NCBI GenBank assembly: GCA_036824465.1 | Contig: DAITAC010000003.1 | Coordinates: forward strand, 1 to 64,000 | Origin: JAKOQB01 sp036824465 | GTDB lineage: Bacteria > Pseudomonadota > Gammaproteobacteria > Burkholderiales > Burkholderiaceae_F | Length of the DNA stretch: 64,000 bases | Direction: 5' to 3' | Shown here: in pieces, positions 14,886-24,083 of the stretch | Layout: every line of letters begins with the position of its first letter | How positions within the stretch are numbered: position 1 is the stretch's first letter | Notes under the pieces: model-generated | What the model saw: the letters and a program-made list of their open reading frames with translations, nothing else | Told to the model about the DNA's origin: nothing | Databases searched by the model: none | Made by a program: the position numbers and the translations under genes

Positions 14886-16453
14886 GCCGCCGCCCTCTCC
14901 ACACCCTCCGCCATCTCGTGCTCGTGCTCGGCGACCAGCTCGATGCCGATGCCGCCGCCTTCGACGGCTTCGACCCCGCGCAGGACGCGGTGTGGATGGC
15001 CGAAGTGGCCGAGGAGTCGACGCACATCCCGTCGTCGCAGATGCGCACCGCGTTCGTCCTGAGCGCAATGCGCCACTTCGCGGCGGAGCTGCGCGCGCGC
15101 GGCCGGCCGCTGCACTACCGCACGCTCGACGATCCGACCAACTGCGGCACGCTGGCGGCCGAGCTGCGGACCGCGATCGCCGCGCTGCGCCCGCAGGCCC
15201 TGGTGATGACCGCGCCCGGCGACTGGCGCGTGCTTGCCGCGCTGCGCGCCGTGGCGGACGAGGCCGGCCTCGCGCTCGATGTGCGCGAGGACCGCCACTT
15301 CTTCGCCACCGTGCGCGAGTTCCGCGCCCACGCGCAGGGCCGCAAGCAGCTGCGCATGGAGTTCTTCTACCGCGAGATGCGGCGCCGCCATCGTGTGCTG
15401 ATGGACACGGCCGACCCCGCGCAACCCGAAGGCGGGCAGTGGAACTTCGACGCCGACAATCGCGAGAGCTTCGGCCGCGACGGCCCCGGTACCGTGCCGC
15501 CGCCGCGGCGCTTCGCGCCCGACGCCATCACGCGCGCGGTGCAGGCGATCGTATGCACGCGCTTCGCGTCGCACCCCGGAAGCTGCGACGGCTTCGGCTG
15601 GCCGGTCACGCGCGCGCAGGCGCTCGAGGCGCTCTCGGTCTTCGTGTCCGAGCGACTGCCGAACTTCGGCCGCTGGCAGGACGCGCTCTGGCCCGGCGAG
15701 CCGTGGCTGTGGCACGCGCATCTCGCGGCGGCGCTGAACGTCAAGCTGCTGCACCCGCGTGAGGTGGTGGCCGCGGCCGAGGCGGCCTACCGCGCCGGCC
15801 GCGTCCCGCTCGCCAGCGCCGAGGGCTTCATCCGCCAGATCCTCGGCTGGCGCGAGTACGTGCGCGGCATCTACTGGACGCAGATGCCGGAATACCTCGA
15901 GCACAACGCGCTCGGTGCCGAGGCGAAGCTGCCGGACTTCTACTGGAGCGGCGAGACCGACCTGGCCTGTCTGGCCGACGCCATCGGCCAGACACTGCGC
16001 CTGGGCTACGCGCACCACATCCAGCGCCTGATGGTGACGGGCCTGTACGCGCTGCTGCTGGGCGTGCGGCCGCAGGAGTTGCACGCCTGGTACCTGGGCG
16101 TCTACGTCGACGCGGTGGAATGGGTCGAGCTGCCCAACACGCTCGGCATGAGCCAGTACGGCGACGGGGGCCTGATGGCCAGCAAGCCTTACGTCGCGAG
16201 CGGCAAGTACATCGAGCGCATGAGCGGCGGCAGCCTGTGCGCGCGCTGCCGCTACCGCCCGGCCGAGCGCACCGGCGAGCGCGCCTGCCCGTTCACGACG
16301 CTGTACTGGGACTTCCTGCTGCGCCACGAGCAGCGACTGGCCGCCAACCCGCGCATGGTGATGCAGGTGAAGAACCTCGCGCGCCTGTCGGACGACGAAC
16401 GCGCGCGCATCCGCGCGCAGGCCACCGCACATCGCGCCCAAGTGGGCGCGTGA
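14882..16453 (+). CDS. Fe-S cluster photolyase (FeS-BCP, PhrB/CryB-like)
   Basis: 523 aa, deoxyribodipyrimidine photolyase-related family (PF04244). N-terminal antenna/Rossmann region (LVLGDQLDADAAAF), C-terminal FAD domain (IRQILGWREYVRGIYW; MSQYGDGGLMASKPYVASGKYI). Four cysteines C363, C453, C456, C469 have the spacing of the 4Fe-4S ligands of PhrB, so this is a prokaryotic (6-4) photolyase or cryptochrome of the FeS-BCP class. It repairs UV photoproducts with blue light or serves as photoreceptor. The start at 14882 overlaps the DUF2256 stop. Confidence 0.92.
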   Translation: MSRRPLHTLRHLVLVLGDQLDADAAAFDGFDPAQDAVWMAEVAEESTHIPSSQMRTAFVLSAMRHFAAELRARGRPLHYRTLDDPTNCGTLAAELRTAIAALRPQALVMTAPGDWRVLAALRAVADEAGLALDVREDRHFFATVREFRAHAQGRKQLRMEFFYREMRRRHRVLMDTADPAQPEGGQWNFDADNRESFGRDGPGTVPPPRRFAPDAITRAVQAIVCTRFASHPGSCDGFGWPVTRAQALEALSVFVSERLPNFGRWQDALWPGEPWLWHAHLAAALNVKLLHPREVVAAAEAAYRAGRVPLASAEGFIRQILGWREYVRGIYWTQMPEYLEHNALGAEAKLPDFYWSGETDLACLADAIGQTLRLGYAHHIQRLMVTGLYALLLGVRPQELHAWYLGVYVDAVEWVELPNTLGMSQYGDGGLMASKPYVASGKYIERMSGGSLCARCRYRPAERTGERACPFTTLYWDFLLRHEQRLAANPRMVMQVKNLARLSDDERARIRAQATAHRAQVGA

Positions 16454-16760
16454 GCGCGCCACCGGTCGCGCACGAGCCGACGCCGGCCGCCGCGCGGGCG
16501 TTTGCGGACGCGCTGCGTGCGCGGCCAGTGTTGGCAGCTCACGACGTGGCGTGACTCCGTTTCAAGTTCAAGACAGCATGAAGCTTGGTGCCGGCGCAGA
16601 ACCTGTCTCGGACGTGATCCGGGGCCGGGACCTACTGACGATTGCCGATTCAGTAATCTGGATCGTCGCAGATTGGGCCTCGGCCTGCGCCAGGGAGACG
16701 GACATTCTCGTCGCGCTTCGATCCGCGCCTACAACACTCTGCGCCAAGGATCGTGACACT
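16454..16760. repeat. gene-free stretch with a diverged REP-like repeat
   Basis: About 330 bp without a supported gene. Around 16600-16730 the sequence (CCGGGGCCGGGACC and later GGCCTGCGCCAGGGAGACGG ... TTCTCGTCGCG) is a diverged relative of the repeat at 7195-7300. A 34-codon frame from a GTG overlapping the photolyase stop (16450-16554) exists but has no recognisable product. Confidence 0.4.
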
Positions 16761-16794
16761 CCAAAACGCGATGGTCGAATTTCATGGTGTCACG
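16752..16794. terminator. 8-bp inverted repeat at the 3' end of chaN-like gene
   Basis: CGTGACAC (16752-16759) and GTGTCACG (16787-16794) are perfect complements with a 27-nt loop, spanning the stop of the minus-strand gene. No U-run is evident, so termination is only a possibility. Confidence 0.3.
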
Positions 16795-17672
16795 GGCTTC
16801 TTGAACGTCGCGCACGGATCGGCGCGCGGCTGTGTGGGCGTCACATAGGCGACGTCGAAGCGCGGCCGCCACTCGCGCATCGCCATCGTGTCTTCCAGCA
16901 GGCCGATGCTGATCGTGTTGGCACGCTCGGCCGCGGTGAGGAAGTACGGCACGCCAATGTCGCTGCGCGCATGGCCGTTGCCGGTCAGCAGCACCACGCC
17001 GCGGTCGAAGTGCGGGCGGATGGCGAGCATCAGCACGGCATCGCGTGCGATCTGCGAGCGCGCAAGCTTGGTGACTGCATCGGCAGGCAATTGCTTGCAG
17101 TGTCCCTCGTCGATCGCGTGCTCCTGCGCGCTCAGCACCGCGGGCGGTAATGCGTCGAGGCCGAGTGCGCGGAACGTGGCGGCATCGAACACGACGCCAA
17201 AACCCTGGCTCGCCACGCGCGTGGCATCGGCACGCGAGAGGTTGGCCGCAATGATCGGCAAGTCGTACTCGAGTGCGAGCTCCACGTACGGCCGATAAAA
17301 GGCCCAGTCCCAACTGCCGCGAGTCGTACTGGCCTGCGCAATCAGGTGATCAGCGCGAGTGGTGCCGGCGGGCGCTGTTTCGTGCCGCGCGCGGTCGATG
17401 TCCGCTTGCCGCTCGCGATCGAACTGTTCGAACGCGATCGCCGGGCGTGCGCCGTTGCGCACGAGGTGCCGCAGCGCGGCCGCGCGCGCGGTGTGTTGAG
17501 CGACATTGTCATGCACTTCACCCAACAGCACGACGGGCCGGCGTGCCATCGCAGACGCCAGCGATTGCGCATCGAGGTCGATGCGCGCGGGCGTGGCGCA
17601 GGCAGCGAGGAGCGCGCATGCGAAGACGATGCTTGCATGGCGCACACGGCGGCGAAGCGAAGGCAGGTTCAT
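16782..17672 (-). CDS. ChaN family lipoprotein (haem-binding, DUF399)
   Basis: 296 aa. Lipoprotein signal with lipobox LLAAC (C25), then the ChaN/PF04187 pattern VVLLGEVHDN, AIAFEQFDR, WDWAFYRPYVELALEY, and a late LLTGNGHARSDIGVPYFL. ChaN of Campylobacter binds haem at the membrane surface and is linked to iron uptake; the fold resembles erythromycin esterase-like enzymes. The start at 17672 gives a normal signal peptide; the ribosome site is weak. Monocistronic, followed at its 5' side by the acylase gene on the same strand. Confidence 0.87.
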   Translation of the reverse strand: MNLPSLRRRVRHASIVFACALLAACATPARIDLDAQSLASAMARRPVVLLGEVHDNVAQHTARAAALRHLVRNGARPAIAFEQFDRERQADIDRARHETAPAGTTRADHLIAQASTTRGSWDWAFYRPYVELALEYDLPIIAANLSRADATRVASQGFGVVFDAATFRALGLDALPPAVLSAQEHAIDEGHCKQLPADAVTKLARSQIARDAVLMLAIRPHFDRGVVLLTGNGHARSDIGVPYFLTAAERANTISIGLLEDTMAMREWRPRFDVAYVTPTQPRADPCATFKKPVTP

Positions 17673-17820
17673 CAGGGTTGGAAGCGAGAGGGAGGTCAGG
17701 GTAGCGCAGTGCGCGCGGGTGATGACACAGTTGCGCCGGTGGCGAGCGGCTCGACACGCGCACACAGCCAAGAAAAACGCCGCGCAGTGCGCGGCGCTTC
17801 TCAAGGGCAAGGGCGAGGTT

Positions 17821-20628
17821 TCAACGCTCTGGACGCAGCATGATCACGCTTTGCGCGCCGCGCATTACTTCGCCCATGCCGAGCGCGAGCGGCACGGTCT
17901 CGTTGGCCAGCCACTTCGGCAGGAACAACGTGTAGTTCGGATTGCCGAGCACGCCACTCGTGCCACCAGCCCAGATCGATTCGGCGCGCGTGACGCCCGG
18001 GCCGACTTCACCCACAAAGCGGCGCACCGGGCCCGCGCTGAACATGAAGCCGTTCAGCGTGGCGGCGCGCGGGCTATGCGATGAGGCATCGACCGTCGAG
18101 AAGCCGCCGTCGGTGGGAATGCCGGTCAAGCCCGCGAGCGGCGCAGGGAACGCACCACCGGCCGGCGGCACTGAGAATGGCCCGCCGAGCGGATGCGCAA
18201 ACACGATCCGGTGCAGCTTGCCCCAGCGATAGTCGCTCTGTTGCGTCGAGTTGTTGAACGCGGCCTTGAACTCGTTGCTCGCCAGCAGCGCGAGCGCCTC
18301 CTGCACGCTCTTGAGCAGCACGATGTCGCGGCGGTCCGCCGCACTGGTCACGCCGGGCACGTTGAAGAAATTGATGCCGGAGGCCCCGACGCCGCCGTTC
18401 GTGTCGAACGTGTCAAACAAATGGCGCAACGCGTTGACGACCGACTGACTGTCGGGCTTCGGCAATCCGAACGTTGTCAGCGGGGCATCAACCGTGTTGG
18501 CGAGCACGCGGCTGCGCCACGCGGAGTAGATCGTCGCTGCGACCGAATTGCCGATCTGTCCCGCCGTGGGTGCGGTACCGGCGGGCTTGCCGGCGTCCCA
18601 ACCTTCAGTCAGGCCCGTAGGCGTGGAGTAATCCCACGCGTCGAGCCGGCCAACCGCCTGCGCGACGGCTGCGTCGGCGCCGAGCGCGGCCAGCACCGGA
18701 TTTGCACCCGGTGCACGTGCACGCGCGAGCGCATTGACGATCCACGGCGTGAAGTACTCTGCATCGCGCAGCTTGACGTCGGCCTGGATCGACTGCATCG
18801 CGTCAAAGCTGACGCGGCTGCGCAAGGCGAGTTCGGTGCGGAGACGGTCGGTGATGCGGCCGGCGCGGAAGCCGCGGTCCCATGCGTACGCCAGGTAGAG
18901 GAGTCCGCCGCCGGGCCGCAGCGCGTTCAGCGGGTTGTTGTCGAGCGTGAGCCCCGCCGGATCGTTGTTAGCGTTGACGAACCACCCCGCCGGCGGATTG
19001 ATGATCTGCGGCATCTCGGCAAACGGCAGCACTGCATACCGCAGCGCCTGGGTTTCCGGCGGATTGGCCATCGGAATCCACTCATTGCCGCCCTGCCCGT
19101 TGCGGATGAACCAGGGCGGTGCGCCGTTGACGGTGCCGGCCTGCAGGTCTTCGCGCAGCGGCATCTCGCCGGTGGTGAAGTAGGCGATGTTGCCGCGGTC
19201 GTCGGCATAGACAAAGTTCTGCGAGCCGAAGTCGAAGTACTGCAGCGCCGCCTTGAACTCGTCGAGATTGCGCGCACGGTTGATCAGGAAAAAGCTGTCC
19301 AATTCGCGCGTGGCCGAGAAGCCTGCGTATTGCACCGACAGCGCGACACCCGTCGTCGGGTTGAAGTTGACGATCGGACCGTTGTTCCGGCGCGGGATGA
19401 TCAGCGTCGCGGGCGGGATTGATCCGCCCGGTGGAATCACGACGATGTCGTTCGCGATGCCGTTGCCCAGCTGGTTGGCGCGGAACACCTCGGGGATCGG
19501 GATCACGGCTTCAAGCTGACCCATGTAGACCGATGAAAACCCGCTCGGCGATGACGGGTTGGGCACCAGTTGTTCCTGGTAGGTGTCGGTGACGTCGATC
19601 GCGTTGTTGGTCGTGCCCCACGCGATGTGGCGGTTGTAGCCCTGCACCACACCCGGAATGCCGGGGAAGCCGCTGCCGAACACTTCGAGCTTGCCAAAGA
19701 CGGCCAGGCCCATCGGATAGAACGTTGAAGGCGTGCCCAGCGCAAGGTGCGGGTCATTGGCGATCATCGGCCGGCCGCTGGTGGTGAGTCGCCCGCTGAC
19801 GGCCCACAGGTTCGAGCCTTCGCGCCTGTCGCGATCGCGAATGCGCTGGAACAGCGGAATATCGCGCAGCTTGTCGCCCCACTCGCGCGCGAGATCGAGT
19901 GACTTCGCGTCGACTTGGTGCGCGGCCTGACCCGTGGGCTTGACCGCCGCAATCGAAAGCGGCACCGAAGCGTCAGGCACGGTGGCCGCCGGATCAAACG
20001 GTGCGGAGCGGAACAGATCCTCGAAGAACAGTGCCTGGCCGTTGAAGCCGAGGGCCTGGCCGGCCTGCAGGTACGACTGGAACGCGATCGTCGGATCGAT
20101 GTCGAGGTCGAACGACAGACTGAAGGCGATGAGTTTCGCGACCACCACGCTGTCGACTTCGGTCCATGGGTCGGCGCGCGTCAGTTCGAGTGCGCCGTAC
20201 TCAGGCGGCAGCGGGTTGGCCGCGAGCCACGCATTGACGCCGCGCGTATATGCGGCGATCGACGCGCGCGCGGCCGGACTCACCGCTGCGAGCGAACGCA
20301 CCGCCGCGCGCTTCAGACCGATCGTTCGCAACTGAACGTCGCTCGGCAGCGCGGCCGCGCCGACAAGTTCGGCCAGCGTGCCGCTCGCCACCCGGCGGTT
20401 GTAGTCCATCTGGAAGAAGCGGTCACGCGCGTGTACCCAGCCCTGCAGGAAATACACGTCGTCTTCGTTGACCGCGGCGACGTGGGTGATGCCGTTGGCA
20501 TCGGTGATGAGCTGCGCGGGCGCCTGCAGGCCCGGCTGGGTCTGCACGTCGACCCGGGCACTGGGCTGCGCATGAATGGAAGTAACAGCAAGCAGCGCGC
20601 ACGCCGCGGCCGCAATGTAGCTACGCAT
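17821..20628 (-). CDS. penicillin acylase family Ntn hydrolase
   Basis: 935 aa, exported (signal peptide ending HAQ at about residue 21). The precursor layout is alpha chain, spacer, beta chain: the autoproteolytic Gly-Ser occurs at EGSNLWAVSG, with Ser272 as new N-terminal nucleophile. Further family blocks are WVHARDRFFQMDYNRR and SGRPMIANDPHL. Homologues cleave penicillins, acyl-homoserine lactones (PvdQ/QuiP type) or other N-acyl amides, so quorum-signal degradation is possible but not shown. GAGGAG precedes the ATG at the correct distance. Confidence 0.9.
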   Translation of the reverse strand: MRSYIAAAACALLAVTSIHAQPSARVDVQTQPGLQAPAQLITDANGITHVAAVNEDDVYFLQGWVHARDRFFQMDYNRRVASGTLAELVGAAALPSDVQLRTIGLKRAAVRSLAAVSPAARASIAAYTRGVNAWLAANPLPPEYGALELTRADPWTEVDSVVVAKLIAFSLSFDLDIDPTIAFQSYLQAGQALGFNGQALFFEDLFRSAPFDPAATVPDASVPLSIAAVKPTGQAAHQVDAKSLDLAREWGDKLRDIPLFQRIRDRDRREGSNLWAVSGRLTTSGRPMIANDPHLALGTPSTFYPMGLAVFGKLEVFGSGFPGIPGVVQGYNRHIAWGTTNNAIDVTDTYQEQLVPNPSSPSGFSSVYMGQLEAVIPIPEVFRANQLGNGIANDIVVIPPGGSIPPATLIIPRRNNGPIVNFNPTTGVALSVQYAGFSATRELDSFFLINRARNLDEFKAALQYFDFGSQNFVYADDRGNIAYFTTGEMPLREDLQAGTVNGAPPWFIRNGQGGNEWIPMANPPETQALRYAVLPFAEMPQIINPPAGWFVNANNDPAGLTLDNNPLNALRPGGGLLYLAYAWDRGFRAGRITDRLRTELALRSRVSFDAMQSIQADVKLRDAEYFTPWIVNALARARAPGANPVLAALGADAAVAQAVGRLDAWDYSTPTGLTEGWDAGKPAGTAPTAGQIGNSVAATIYSAWRSRVLANTVDAPLTTFGLPKPDSQSVVNALRHLFDTFDTNGGVGASGINFFNVPGVTSAADRRDIVLLKSVQEALALLASNEFKAAFNNSTQQSDYRWGKLHRIVFAHPLGGPFSVPPAGGAFPAPLAGLTGIPTDGGFSTVDASSHSPRAATLNGFMFSAGPVRRFVGEVGPGVTRAESIWAGGTSGVLGNPNYTLFLPKWLANETVPLALGMGEVMRGAQSVIMLRPER

Positions 20629-20841
20629 ACGAGTCTCCTCTGCCCCGATTGGTGGTTACTTCGATGGGGCACGGCGCGACGATAAGCGGCGCGGCGACCC
20701 GGTTCAATCGCACGAACTGACCCAGGTCAAGAATGGTTTCGTGAACGTCGCCGCATCACGGATTGGCGTTTGTCGCAGGCAGGACCGACACGGAGCGCCC
20801 GAGTGGGGTGGGTTAACAACGGCGCGCGCAGCAAGCGTCCA

Positions 20842-21162
20842 ATGTTTCATCGGTCGCTCGCGGTAAAGGCTGCAACGGGATTCGGGAGTGAGCATTCGCG
20901 CCTCGTCAAACTGTTTATTGCGGCCACCTTGCTGGCCGTCGTGGCCGCCTGCGGCGGCGGCGGTGGAGGCGAGCCGACTCGCACGACGACGACGGTCACG
21001 CTCACCAACCCGACCCTGTCCCCGAAGGAGGGCGACACGCTGCAGATGACGGCGGTGGCGAGGAATCAATTTGGCGATGTCATCGCCGGTACCACGGCAA
21101 CGTGGTCCAGCTCGGACACTGGCTTCGCCACAGTGGACACCGTGGTTCATGCAGCCTATTGA
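20842..21162 (+). pseudogene. truncated Ig-like (Big2) lipoprotein
   Basis: From the ATG at 20842: a lipoprotein signal with lipobox VVAAC followed by six glycines, then the first part of a bacterial Ig-like domain (TTVTLTNPTLSPKEGDTLQM ... TTATWSSSDTGFATVDT). After VDT the usual V-G-V-A-GTA strand is replaced by VVHAAY and a stop, so the domain is cut at about two thirds. Either a C-terminally truncated surface protein or a recent fragment. No partner gene nearby. Confidence 0.55.
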
Positions 21163-21323
21163 GATCTGGTTGGAGGTGAAGGAATAGTCACGAGACGCAG
21201 GCGAAGGATCTGGCGAACTCGAAGGGAGAAAGAGATCTTCTCGACTCAAGGCTGCCGGGTTGCGAATTTCTCCAAGCAGCCTGGCGCTTTACGCATTGCG
21301 CGAGAGTCCTGAAAGGGTCAGAT
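21163..21323. other. intergenic, no gene seen
   Basis: AT-richer than its surroundings, with no readable protein on either strand. Probably debris behind the truncated lipoprotein. Confidence 0.4.
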
Positions 21324-21719
21324 TCAGCGCAGCAACTCCATACCCAGCCCAGCAGCCGTCTTGTCGAACGTTACGGTGCGCTTGCAGCCGGCCTTCGCTG
21401 CGCATTCGGTGATCAGCGCGTCTGCAATGTCACCGCCGGAGTTCCCCACGCGCGCCAGCGCCCGCGCCACAAGGGCGCGACTTTCGACGGCTAGTTGCCG
21501 CGCATCGAGCAGGTCGCGCACGGTTTCAAGCAATTCACCGGCGGTGGCTCCATAAAGCCGCTTGAGAACCCAGCAAGTCTCCACCAGGACGATGAGACTG
21601 ATGTAACCGGGCTCGCGCTCGCTCAGCTCGCGTTCGATCAGTCGCGTGGCGCGGGCCGATTGTGCAGGCTCGTCCTGCGCGAGGTATCGCACCACGACGT
21701 TGGTGTCGAGCCCGATCAC
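21324..21719 (-). CDS. vapC: PIN domain ribonuclease toxin (VapC-like)
   Basis: 131 aa, usual VapC length. PIN acidic residues: D5 (MIGLDTN), E at ISLIVLVET, D in GGDIADALI and D in TVTFDKTA. Such toxins cleave tRNA or rRNA and are held by the cognate VapB. Its start overlaps the stop of the AbrB-type antitoxin gene (ATGA), confirming the pair. All catalytic acids are present, so it should be active. Confidence 0.92.
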   Translation of the reverse strand: MIGLDTNVVVRYLAQDEPAQSARATRLIERELSEREPGYISLIVLVETCWVLKRLYGATAGELLETVRDLLDARQLAVESRALVARALARVGNSGGDIADALITECAAKAGCKRTVTFDKTAAGLGMELLR

Positions 21720-22006
21720 TTGCTGCGCTTTGCCCTGCCGGCCCGCACGCGGCCCGTGCGACGCGCGCGCTCGGCCGCTTCGGCCTGCACCGCCGCTGCC
21801 ATGTCTTCGACACTGATGGGCCGCCTGACCCGGCCGGCAAAACGCCCGCGCAGGGCCTTGACGTCTTTGCGCAGCGCGACGACCTTGAAGCCACCCGCAT
21901 CGTCGGGCACGAAGTCCACCTTGTCGCCAGTCTGCAGGCCGAGTGTCTGCCGCACCGCTTGCGGCATCGTGATCTGGCCCTTGCTGGTGAGGGTTGCGGT
22001 CGTCAT
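21716..22006 (-). CDS. vapB: AbrB/SpoVT-type antitoxin (VapB-like)
   Basis: 96 aa. N-terminal swapped-hairpin DNA-binding domain: ATLTSKGQITMPQAVRQTLG, then GDKVDFVPDD. The C-terminal tail is basic and should wrap the toxin (RFAGRVRRPISVEDMAAAVQ). The protein binds the palindrome right upstream and represses its own operon, as known for VapBC systems. A GGAAT box precedes the ATG at 22006. Confidence 0.9.
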   Translation of the reverse strand: MTTATLTSKGQITMPQAVRQTLGLQTGDKVDFVPDDAGGFKVVALRKDVKALRGRFAGRVRRPISVEDMAAAVQAEAAERARRTGRVRAGRAKRSK

Positions 22007-22010
22007 CTTT

Positions 22011-22033
22011 ATTCCTTACGCTTGGTAAGGAAT
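22011..22033. promoter_or_regulatory. VapB operator palindrome
   Basis: ATTCCTTAC (22011-22019) and GTAAGGAAT (22025-22033) form a perfect 9-bp inverted repeat with 5-bp spacer, 5 bp upstream of the antitoxin start. Position and symmetry are as expected for autoregulation by the AbrB-type antitoxin. Confidence 0.75.
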
Positions 22034-22356
22034 GCTATCGGCAAGGGCTGCAAGCGTCAAGCGCGCAAGTCGGGCGGTATCCACAAGACGCCGGACTTCA
22101 GGTGTACGCGCCGCCGCGCTGCGATTTCACATCACCGTGTGCACCAGCCCGCTGTCGCGGAAGCAAATCCCGCGTTGCATGAGCAAGGCGACGACGTGAT
22201 CTTGAAATTCCGGCGCGTCGAGTTCCAATTTAGTGGCCCCTTTGACCGGCGCCGGGGGAGCACGGATCAAGAGGTTCAAGGCGATGGATCGCAGCGCGAA
22301 ACCTTTGCGGCGAGAATTCGGTTTACTAACCTGCCCGCTTGTCTCAAGCTTTACCG
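22034..22356. other. gene-free stretch with a possible protein fragment
   Basis: About 320 bp without an intact gene. On the minus strand, from about 22340 to the TGA at 22127, an open frame without start codon reads RKGFALRSIALNLLIRAPP and later LELDAPEFQDHVVALLMQRG. It looks protein-like but I cannot name the family; codon use is less GC-biased than its neighbours, so it may be a foreign gene remnant. Confidence 0.35.
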
Positions 22357-23724
22357 ATGCAGATAGGCAAGAACACCGAATCCTTGGCCGTCGGCTGCGG
22401 CGCGGGCTTCTCCGGCGACCGCGTCGATGCGCCGCCGGCCGTGGTGCGCACGTTGATCGAGCGCGGCGGGCCGTCGGCGATCATCTTCGAGATGCTGGCG
22501 GAACGCACGCTGGCGCTGGCGCAACTGGCGCGCAAGGCGAACCCGGATCTCGGCTATGAAGTACTGCTCGACATGGAACTGCGGCCGATCCTGGCCGATT
22601 GCCTCGCGAATGGCATCACCATCGTCGGCAACTTCGGCGCGGCCAATCCGCGCGCGGCGGCGCAGATGATTCTGCGGCTCGCGCGCGAGCTGGGTCTGGC
22701 TTCGCCGCGAATCGCGGTGGTCGAGGGCGATGACCTGTCGAGCGCCGAAGGGCGCCGATTGATCCGCGAATGCCTGCCAGGCCAATTCGACGATCGCCGC
22801 TTCGTGTGCGCAAACGTCTATCAGGGCGCGTTTTCGATCGCCGCGGCGATCAAGGCGGGCGCACAGGTCGTGGTGACGGGCCGCGTGGCCGATCCGTCGC
22901 TGACGCTGGCGCCGGCGATTGCGCACTTTGGCTGGCGCGAGACCGATTGGGATCAACTCGCCGGCGCGACCATGGCCGGCCACCTGCTCGAATGCGGCGC
23001 GCAGGTGAGCGGCGGTTACTTTGCCGACCCCGGCTACAAGGACGTGCCGGGCCTCGAGGATGTGGGCTTCCCGATTGCGGAGATCGCGGCCGACGGCAGT
23101 TGCATCGTGACCAAGGCATCGGCGACCGGCGGCCTGGTCGATGCGCGCACGGTCAAGGAACAACTGCTGTACGAGATCCATGACCCGGCCGCGTACCTCA
23201 CGCCGGACGTGGTAGCCGACATCACCGATGCGCAGGTGGAGGAGTTGGGCCCGAACACGGTGCGACTGTCCGGTGTGCGCGGGCATCCGCGCACTCCGAC
23301 GCTGAAGACCAACGTGTTCTCCGACGGCGGCTGGATCGGCGAGGCGGAGATTTCGTACGCGGGCCCCGGCGCCGAGGCGCGCGCGCGGCTGGCGATGGAC
23401 GTGCTGCGCAAGCGGCTTGGCCGCGAGCTGGAACTGCGGTTCGACCTGATCGGCGTGTGCAGCGTGCTGGGCGACGACGGCAATCGACTGCTGGCCGCGA
23501 CCGCGGCTGGTGCTGCCACCGACGTGCGGCTGCGCGTCGCGGCCAAACACGATGACGTGAGCCGCATCGACCGCCTGCTGCGCGAGGTGCCGGCGCTGTG
23601 GACGGGCGGTCCGGCCGGCGGCGGCGGGGCCAAGGTCTCGAAGCGCCAGCGGCTGTCACTTCAATCGTGCCTGGTGCCACGCGAACGCGTGCCGGCAAGT
23701 TTCTCGTTCATCGAGCAGACATGA
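22357..23724 (+). CDS. acyclic terpene utilization AtuA family protein (DUF1446)
   Basis: 455 aa. Starts with GCGAGFSGDRVDAP as in DUF1446/AtuA proteins, followed by family blocks VVTGRVADPSLTLAPAIAHF, AGHLLECGAQVSGGYFADPG and GHPRTPTLKTNVF. AtuA of Pseudomonas is needed for citronellol/geraniol degradation; its exact reaction is unknown. The ATG at 22357 fits the family start; an upstream TTG at 22339 is possible. The C-terminal domain that many AtuA proteins carry is encoded separately by the next gene (ATGA overlap). Confidence 0.87.
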   Translation: MQIGKNTESLAVGCGAGFSGDRVDAPPAVVRTLIERGGPSAIIFEMLAERTLALAQLARKANPDLGYEVLLDMELRPILADCLANGITIVGNFGAANPRAAAQMILRLARELGLASPRIAVVEGDDLSSAEGRRLIRECLPGQFDDRRFVCANVYQGAFSIAAAIKAGAQVVVTGRVADPSLTLAPAIAHFGWRETDWDQLAGATMAGHLLECGAQVSGGYFADPGYKDVPGLEDVGFPIAEIAADGSCIVTKASATGGLVDARTVKEQLLYEIHDPAAYLTPDVVADITDAQVEELGPNTVRLSGVRGHPRTPTLKTNVFSDGGWIGEAEISYAGPGAEARARLAMDVLRKRLGRELELRFDLIGVCSVLGDDGNRLLAATAAGAATDVRLRVAAKHDDVSRIDRLLREVPALWTGGPAGGGGAKVSKRQRLSLQSCLVPRERVPASFSFIEQT

Positions 23725-24083
23725 ACCAGATCGAAGTCCCGCTGCGCGAGATCGCGCACGCGCGCACGGGCGACAAGGGTAACTGCACCAACATCGGCCT
23801 CTTTGCCTACGACGCGCGCCACTACGATCTGCTGGTCGAACAGGTGACAGTGGCGCGCGTGGCCGCGCATTTTGCGTATCGGCGGCCGACCCACGTCGTG
23901 CGCTACCTGTTGCCAAAGCTCGCGGCGATGAATTTCGTGCTCGATGACGTGCTCGACGGCGGCGTCAATGATTCGCTCAACCTCGACCTGCACGGCAAGG
24001 CGCTGTCGTTTCACCTGCTGACGATGACTGTTAAGGTGCCGGCCGGCACGGCCCTGCGCCGCGCAAAGAAGGAGACCAGATGA
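23721..24083 (+). CDS. AtuA C-terminal-like domain protein
   Basis: 120 aa. LREIAHARTGDKGNCTNIGL is the signature of the domain found at the C-terminus of AtuA-family proteins, here as a free subunit. It overlaps the AtuA gene by 4 bp and the receptor gene by 4 bp, so the three are translated together. Presumably a complex with the preceding DUF1446 protein. Confidence 0.83.
   Translation: MNQIEVPLREIAHARTGDKGNCTNIGLFAYDARHYDLLVEQVTVARVAAHFAYRRPTHVVRYLLPKLAAMNFVLDDVLDGGVNDSLNLDLHGKALSFHLLTMTVKVPAGTALRRAKKETR

Noticed and set aside
14621..16462. 613-codon open frame antisense to the photolyase gene
   Set aside because: High-GC antisense artefact; no domain, no ribosome site, and the opposite strand has a full protein family match.
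16450..16554. 34-codon frame overlapping the photolyase stop (GTGA)
   Set aside because: Start coupling looks good but the product is too short and unlike any family; may be a fragment of a lost operon gene.
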